Assembly (NCBI GenBank): GCA_900550545.1
Contig: URSS01000030.1
Coordinates: 1-35,440, forward strand
Length of the DNA: 35,440 nucleotides
From: an uncultured Lachnobacterium sp.
Lineage (GTDB): Bacteria; Bacillota; Clostridia; Lachnospirales; Lachnospiraceae
Direction of reading: 5' to 3'
The notes under the pieces were generated by a model. The model was not told the origin of the DNA, did not search any database, and saw only the letters and a list, made by a program, of their open reading frames with translations. Below, in pieces: positions 30,123 through 35,440 of this stretch. How positions within the stretch are numbered: the stretch's first letter is position 1; each line of letters opens with the position of its first letter. Position numbers and translations under genes: made by a program.

Positions 30123-33035
30123 ATGGCACATATTTCTGAATACGAAGTTGAAGATATTTTCATAGACCGTTTGGAAGGTATCGGATACAAATTCATAAAA
30201 TTAGATAACTATGATGATGTGCTTGCCAATTTCCGTGAACAGCTTGCAAAGTTCAATGCAAAGAAGCTGGCAGAAAAAGGACATGATGCATCATTTTCAG
30301 ATGCTGAGTTCAACCGCATTATGATTCATGTAGATAATCATTCTGTGTATGAATCAGCAAAGATTCTTCGTGATAAATATGTGTTACAGCTGGATAATGG
30401 AGAATCAGTGTATATTGATTTCTTCTCAAGTGATACAGATAGAAATATCTATCAGGTAACACATCAGGTCACGATGGACAAGGTACATAAAGACGATGTA
30501 GTGTATAAGAATCGTTATGATGTGACTGTCCTCATCAACGGTTTACCGCTTGTACAGATTGAATTGAAACGCCCCGGCGTGGAAATCAACGAAGCAATCA
30601 ACCAGATTAACAGATACAGAAAGTTTTCTTTCAAAGGTATTTTCAGATATTTGCAGCTGTTTGTAGTCAGCAATTCTGTACAGACGAAGTATTTCTGTAA
30701 TGAAAATGAGATGATGGATGGTCAGTACAATCCAATCCTGAAATCTCTTGTATTCTTCTGGACAGATGAAAAGAATACACGTATCAATGACCTGAACACA
30801 TTCACAGGTGAATTTTTCCGCAAATCAGCTATTACAGAGATGATGGATAAATACATGGTTATTAAGACCACGGAGCCTGTATTGATGGTCATGAGACCAT
30901 ACCAGATTTATGCTGTAAAGGCTGCAAAGAAGCGTGTACTTGAAGTAAATCAGGATGGTTATGTATTTGCCTGTACAGGTTCAGGAAAGACATTGACATC
31001 ATTCAAGCTGGCACAGCTTTTACGTGATGAATCAATGGTAGATTTGGTCGTATTCCTGATTGACAGAAAAGACCTGGATGACCAGACCGTTGATGAATAT
31101 AACAGTTTTGAAAAAGACTGTGTAGACAATACGGACAGCACCGCTGTACTTATCAATATGTTGAAATCATCTGAGAAAAAGATGATTGTTACAACGATTC
31201 AGAAGATGGCAAATGCTGTAAAGAATCCAAAATATGCATCTGTAATGGATGCATACAAGGATAAGAAAGTTGTATTTATCATTGATGAGTGTCATCGTTC
31301 TCAGTTCGGAAAGATGCATGGTCAGATTGAAAAGCATTTTGAAAGAGCAAATTATATTGGATTCACTGGAACACCGATTTTTGAGAAAAATAAGGGTGCG
31401 GATGGTCGTACCACAGCGGATATTTTCCATGCAGGAGATAAGCTGGATTCATGCTTGCATAAATATATGATTAAGGATGCGATTGCAGACGGTAACGTGC
31501 TTAGATTCTCAGTAGAGTATCAGCGTACCATCTTTGCAAGGAATCTCGCTGTAAAGGGTATTGACCCGGAACAGCTGGATGACCCGGAATACTGCAAGCG
31601 TCATAAAATCGACATGGAACCTCTGTACCATGATGATGAGCGTATTGCTGGCATTGCAAAGCATATCTTTGAACATCATGAACAGCATGTACATCCACAA
31701 GGCAAGGACATTTATACAGCACTGTTTGCAGTGGATAAGATTCAGACCCTTGGAAAATATTATGACGAGTTCAAGAAGCTGAACGATGCAGCACCAGATG
31801 ATAAGAAGCTGAAAGTAACTGCAATCTTTTCCTATCAGGCAAATGAAGATATGGATGATGGTGCAGATGAACATTCACAGGAACTTCTTGACCGCTGTAT
31901 GCAGGATTACAATGCTTTATACAATACAGCATTTACGATTGATACATTTGATGCATACAGAAAAGATATTGCAAAGAGGTTGAAACAGAAGGATTTACCG
32001 CAGGTTGATATTCTCTTGGTAGTCAATATGTTCCTGACCGGATTCGATGCAAAGCCATTGAATACGTTGTATCTGGACAAGAATCTTATCTGGCACTCAC
32101 TTGTACAGGCATATAGCCGTACAAACCGTGTAGATAAGGTGACAAAGCAGTTTGGACAGATTGTATCATACAGAAATATCAAGCAGTGGCAGGATGATGC
32201 ACTGACATTATTCTCCGGGGACGGAGACCCGAATGAATATCTGCTTGAAAATTATGAGTATTATCTGAATCAGTGGGTAAATCAGGAACCTGTACTGAGA
32301 AAGATTACAGCGGATGTGGATGCAGCTGGTCAGCTCAAGTCAGAAGATGAAATCCGTATGTTTATCATTGCGTTCCGTTCAATGGCAAAGACCCTTGCCA
32401 CTTTGAAGACATTTTCTAAGTTTGACTGGGATGACCTTGCTGTTGTGATGGATGAGAATGAATACGAAGGATTCAAGAGCTGGTATCTGTATTATAAAGA
32501 CCAGACACACAATCCAAATTCGAAAGTACCTGTACCAGTAGATGTGGATTTCGATATTGAGCTTGTCCGTACTGACCGTATCAATGTTGTGTATATCCTG
32601 AATCTGCTGAAAAATGCGAATACTCACGATAAGACAGAGGAAGAAAAGCAGCAGGATGTTGATTTGATTCTGCGTGAGATTGAGCGTTCTGACAATGAAT
32701 CCTTGCGACTTAAAAAAGAGGTCATGAGACAGTTCATTTTGACCAGATTCTATGATTTACCGGAAGATGCAGATGTAATGGAAGCATTTACGCAGTTCGA
32801 GAAAGAACAGATGAAGGCTGACATGGAAGAATTTGCGTTTGATAACAAGATTGATTACATGATTGTATCAGAACTGTTTACAGAATATGTATTCCACGGT
32901 ACGATTTCAGATGATGATATTCGTAAGAGATTGACAGCATACAAGCTGGGTCTTCTGAAAATGACGAAGCTGACAAAATCAGTGAAGACATTTGTAACAG
33001 ATACCTATAACAAATATAAAGCAGAGGGAGAATAA
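30123..33035 (+). CDS. hsdR: Type I restriction endonuclease subunit R (HsdR)
   Basis: 970 residues from ATG 30123, after AGGGGAG; an in-frame start at 30072 is rejected because the RBS falls inside it. It cuts DNA after ATP-driven translocation. The nuclease motif is D133 (YDVTVLINGLP) with E147-L148-K149 (QIELKRPG). The SF2 motor has Walker A CTGSGKT (about 284-290), DECH at 388-391, FTGTP (motif III), and motif VI-like VQAYSRTNRV. A helical C-terminal part (from about 790) contacts the methylase. It is two bases before hsdM. The length is normal, with no frameshift. Confidence 0.96.
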   Translation: MAHISEYEVEDIFIDRLEGIGYKFIKLDNYDDVLANFREQLAKFNAKKLAEKGHDASFSDAEFNRIMIHVDNHSVYESAKILRDKYVLQLDNGESVYIDFFSSDTDRNIYQVTHQVTMDKVHKDDVVYKNRYDVTVLINGLPLVQIELKRPGVEINEAINQINRYRKFSFKGIFRYLQLFVVSNSVQTKYFCNENEMMDGQYNPILKSLVFFWTDEKNTRINDLNTFTGEFFRKSAITEMMDKYMVIKTTEPVLMVMRPYQIYAVKAAKKRVLEVNQDGYVFACTGSGKTLTSFKLAQLLRDESMVDLVVFLIDRKDLDDQTVDEYNSFEKDCVDNTDSTAVLINMLKSSEKKMIVTTIQKMANAVKNPKYASVMDAYKDKKVVFIIDECHRSQFGKMHGQIEKHFERANYIGFTGTPIFEKNKGADGRTTADIFHAGDKLDSCLHKYMIKDAIADGNVLRFSVEYQRTIFARNLAVKGIDPEQLDDPEYCKRHKIDMEPLYHDDERIAGIAKHIFEHHEQHVHPQGKDIYTALFAVDKIQTLGKYYDEFKKLNDAAPDDKKLKVTAIFSYQANEDMDDGADEHSQELLDRCMQDYNALYNTAFTIDTFDAYRKDIAKRLKQKDLPQVDILLVVNMFLTGFDAKPLNTLYLDKNLIWHSLVQAYSRTNRVDKVTKQFGQIVSYRNIKQWQDDALTLFSGDGDPNEYLLENYEYYLNQWVNQEPVLRKITADVDAAGQLKSEDEIRMFIIAFRSMAKTLATLKTFSKFDWDDLAVVMDENEYEGFKSWYLYYKDQTHNPNSKVPVPVDVDFDIELVRTDRINVVYILNLLKNANTHDKTEEEKQQDVDLILREIERSDNESLRLKKEVMRQFILTRFYDLPEDADVMEAFTQFEKEQMKADMEEFAFDNKIDYMIVSELFTEYVFHGTISDDDIRKRLTAYKLGLLKMTKLTKSVKTFVTDTYNKYKAEGE

Positions 33036-33037
33036 TT

Positions 33038-34615
33038 ATGGCAGATACAAATACATATCAGGCACAGGCAAATGAGCTTTCTCAAAAGCTCTGGGCGATT
33101 GCCAATGAATTACGAGGACAGATGGATGCCAGTGAGTTCAAAAATTATATTCTTGGAGTAATTTTCTATCGTTATCTGTCAGAACGTACAGAAATGTACA
33201 TGGCAGAAATCCTTGAAAATGACGGTGTAACATACGAAGAAGCATTTGCGGATGATGATTACAGACCTGTTGTAGAAGACTGGTCTTTATCCAAACTGGG
33301 ATATGTCATCAAGCCGGAAAATCTGTTCCGTAACCTGATTCGTAAGATTACAAAATTTGAGAATGATGCTGATAAGTTCAGCGTAGAAGATTTTGAAAAA
33401 GCAATCAATGACCTTGTAGGTTCTACAATGGGGCATGAATCCAACAAAGCATTTGATGGATTGTTCAATGATATGCGTTTACAGGATGCACGTCTTGGAG
33501 AGACAGTGGCAGACCGTACAGATATGATTGGTCGTGTCATGGTCAAGGTCTCAGACATTGATTTTGATTTACAGGATTCTCAGTTTGATGTACTAGGTAC
33601 AGCATATATGATTTTGATCGGTCTGTTTGCTTCAGATGCTGGGAAGAAAGGTGGAGAGTTCTTCACACCTGCTGGACCGAGTAGACTTTGTGCTACACTT
33701 GCATCCTTTGGGCTGGACGAAGCAAAGACCGTCGGTGACTGTACCTGCGGTTCTGCATCCATGCTGTTAGAAGTTCAGAAGCATTTGACCACACATAAAG
33801 TTGGTCATTTCTATGGACAGGAGCAGAACGCTACAACATACAACCTGTCAAGAATGAACATGATTATGCATGGTGTAGACTGGCAGAACTTTGATATTTA
33901 CAAAGGTGATACACTGAAAGATGATAAATACGGTGATGATTTGAAGCTGACTGTACAGGTCTGCAATCCACCATATAGCTTGAAGTGGTCTGCTGATAAG
34001 AAATTTGAGGATGACCCACGATACAGCGGAGCTGGAAAGCTGGCACCGAAGTCTGCCGCTGACCTTGCCTTTGTAGAACATATGATTTATCACATGGATG
34101 ATTCTGATGGTCGTGTAGCTGTACTGTTACCACACGGTGTATTGTTCCGTGCTGGAGCAGAAGAAGCAATCAGAAAATATATCATCAAAGACCTGAACCG
34201 TCTGGATGCTGTTATCGGATTGCCTGCAAATCTGTTCCATGGAACAGGAATTCCAGTATGTGTATTAGTGCTGAAAAGCAAGAGAAACGGCAATTCAGAA
34301 AATATTCTGTTCATTGATGCATCGAAAGAGTTCAAGGCTGGAAAGAATCAGAATGTCTTGGAACAGGAGCATATTGATAAGATTGTAGATGCGTATGCAA
34401 AGCGTGTAGACGTAGATAAATTTGCTCATGTAGCAGATATGAAAGAGATTGAAGAAAATGGCTATAATTTGAATATCCCGAGATATGTTGATACATTCGA
34501 GGAAGAAGAACCTGTTGACTTGGATGCTGTAAAAGCTCAGATTAAGACACTGGATTCTGAAACAAAAGCTGCGATTGATAAGGCTGAAAGTTTTATGAGA
34601 CAGCTTGGACTGTAA
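33038..34615 (+). CDS. hsdM: Type I restriction-modification methylase subunit M (HsdM)
   Basis: 525 residues. It transfers methyl groups to N6 of adenine. The N-terminal helical domain (about 1-165) begins with QANELSQKLWAIANELRGQMD and contains ILGVIFYRYLSER. FFTP (GGEFFTPAGPSRL) precedes the SAM site. Motif I is DCTCGSASMLLEV (D234-C235-T236-C237-G238-S239-A240), slightly unlike the usual DPxCGSGG form. The catalytic NPPY is N310-Y313 in VCNPPYSLKWS. RBS AGAGGGAG. It starts two bases after hsdR. Confidence 0.96.
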   Translation: MADTNTYQAQANELSQKLWAIANELRGQMDASEFKNYILGVIFYRYLSERTEMYMAEILENDGVTYEEAFADDDYRPVVEDWSLSKLGYVIKPENLFRNLIRKITKFENDADKFSVEDFEKAINDLVGSTMGHESNKAFDGLFNDMRLQDARLGETVADRTDMIGRVMVKVSDIDFDLQDSQFDVLGTAYMILIGLFASDAGKKGGEFFTPAGPSRLCATLASFGLDEAKTVGDCTCGSASMLLEVQKHLTTHKVGHFYGQEQNATTYNLSRMNMIMHGVDWQNFDIYKGDTLKDDKYGDDLKLTVQVCNPPYSLKWSADKKFEDDPRYSGAGKLAPKSAADLAFVEHMIYHMDDSDGRVAVLLPHGVLFRAGAEEAIRKYIIKDLNRLDAVIGLPANLFHGTGIPVCVLVLKSKRNGNSENILFIDASKEFKAGKNQNVLEQEHIDKIVDAYAKRVDVDKFAHVADMKEIEENGYNLNIPRYVDTFEEEEPVDLDAVKAQIKTLDSETKAAIDKAESFMRQLGL

Positions 34616-34634
34616 AGGCAGGTGAATTCTAATT

Positions 34635-35432
34635 ATGAAATTTGAGAAAACAGAATATCCCACCACGATAGCTGCATCGGCTGCAATGTCATTTCTGTCA
34701 ATGGCAAACAATCCTTATCCGTATGAATATATGGTAGGAAATGCACAATTACCTTCAAAGGAATTGCCTATATTATTACCAGATAAATGTCCTTGTTGTG
34801 GTAAAGTATTATCCACTGAAATTTTACCGATTAGGGCAGTTAATAATATTACGGATAATGAACAAAAAGAATGTACGGTTATATCTATTTACAGATGTAC
34901 ATCTTGCAATGAATTATTCACTGTGACGAATACAGTTAAGACGGAATTAGCGTTTAATGATGAAAATTTTGGTACAGATGACGCAATAAGTGAATTTGTT
35001 GGCATTTATCCATTTGAAATGGAAAGTGTAGATTTCGATGAAGATATTAGTGATTTGTCACCGTCTTTTGTTGAGGTGTATAAGCAAGCAGAACGTGCAG
35101 AACATGATGGGTTGAATTTAATTTGCGGAATGGCGTATCGTAGAGCATTGGAATTTTTAGTTAGAGATTATTGTGTTGATAAATTCCCTGAAAAAGTCAG
35201 TGAAATAGATACAAAATCTTTGTCTGAGAAAATCAGAAATTATATTACGGATGATTCAGATATTAAAACTTTGGCAGAAAAAGCAACATGGCTTGGTAAT
35301 GACCAGACACATGTAATCAATAAGCATCCTGATAGAGATGTCAGTGATATTAAGCAATTTATTCAGATGATTGTTGCGAAGATTAAAATAAAAATGGTTG
35401 TTGCAGATGCTGAAACTATAAAAAAGGGGTGA
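34635..35432 (+). CDS. DUF4145-domain protein with N-terminal zinc ribbon, in the type I R-M locus
   Basis: 265 residues. The N-terminal part has a zinc ribbon with CPCCG and CTSC (C-x-x-C pairs at about residues 53-56 and 93-96). The C-terminal half matches DUF4145: YKQAERAEHDGLNLICGMAYRRALEFLVRDYC, then a helix with KTLAEKATWLGNDQTHV. RBS AGGCAGGTG. The gene lies 19 bases after hsdM and its codon use is noticeably more AT-rich than that of hsdR/hsdM (many TTA, AAT, GAT codons). DUF4145 proteins frequently occur beside restriction-modification genes. The stop TGA at 35430-35432 is followed by seven bases, so the next gene (hsdS expected) is outside. Function unknown. Confidence 0.85.
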   Translation: MKFEKTEYPTTIAASAAMSFLSMANNPYPYEYMVGNAQLPSKELPILLPDKCPCCGKVLSTEILPIRAVNNITDNEQKECTVISIYRCTSCNELFTVTNTVKTELAFNDENFGTDDAISEFVGIYPFEMESVDFDEDISDLSPSFVEVYKQAERAEHDGLNLICGMAYRRALEFLVRDYCVDKFPEKVSEIDTKSLSEKIRNYITDDSDIKTLAEKATWLGNDQTHVINKHPDRDVSDIKQFIQMIVAKIKIKMVVADAETIKKG

Positions 35433-35440
35433 TATAATTG

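Overview
The window looks like a chromosomal stretch of a low-to-moderate GC Gram-positive anaerobe of the class Clostridia, most likely family Lachnospiraceae. I base this on the dgt-dnaG-rpoD-trmK order, the class A-like RNase P RNA, the TGS/uridine-kinase-type nucleoside kinase, the J-protein plus DUF5685 pair, the pyrB-pyrI pair and the strong AGGAGG-type ribosome binding sites. I cannot assign a genus from sequence alone.

Layout. (1) 1-4440 is accessory: an Rpn-like PD-(D/E)XK protein, a decayed dinD tail, a small XRE repressor divergent from a secreted Pro/Thr/Lys-rich repeat protein, and an isolated O-antigen-ligase/Wzy-like membrane protein. (2) 4464-4779 holds two divergent tRNA-Leu genes (CAG and AAG). 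(3) 4941-7072 encodes a two-gene ABC exporter-like system. (4) 7174-13796 is a macromolecular-synthesis block: dgt, dnaG, rpoD, trmK and a nucleoside kinase; dgt and dnaG are separated by stacked palindromes. (5) 13811-14276 is rnpB with its own promoter and terminator. (6) 14296-14886 is non-coding and dense in repeats, ending in a promoter, a pseudoknot-capable leader and an intrinsic terminator. (7) 14956-17830 is a complete preQ1 operon: queD, queE, folE, queC, queF. (8) 17973-19921 is a zinc-ribbon membrane protein, a DUF5685 protein and a J-domain protein, facing a PH-domain protein with a calcium-loop-like tail. (9) 20648-22016 is pyrB-pyrI. (10) 22091-22552 is a foldback (long inverted repeat) element next to a CmpB-like membrane protein. 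(11) 23110-28273 is a tetrapyrrole operon: precorrin-2 dehydrogenase, hemB, hemL, hemA, hemC. (12) 28332-29876 is a PutP-type sodium symporter. (13) 30123-35432 is a type I restriction-modification locus: hsdR, hsdM and a DUF4145 zinc-ribbon protein; no hsdS lies inside the window.

How the genes work together. folE, queD, queE, queC and queF carry GTP to preQ1. The leader in front of queD can form either a preQ1-I-like pseudoknot or an antiterminator using the same loop, which fits feedback control by preQ1. hemA, hemL, hemB and hemC carry glutamyl-tRNA to hydroxymethylbilane. The precorrin-2 dehydrogenase implies that the product goes to siroheme and/or cobalamin, but the uroporphyrinogen-III synthase and methyltransferase are not in this window.

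The least explained material is non-coding: the 14296-14886 repeat field, the 22091-22552 foldback, the palindromes at 8186-8302, and a 26-nt motif seen near-identically at 43-68 and 26018-26043 with a weaker third copy at 4864-4886. All calls come from reading the sequence; no database search was run.
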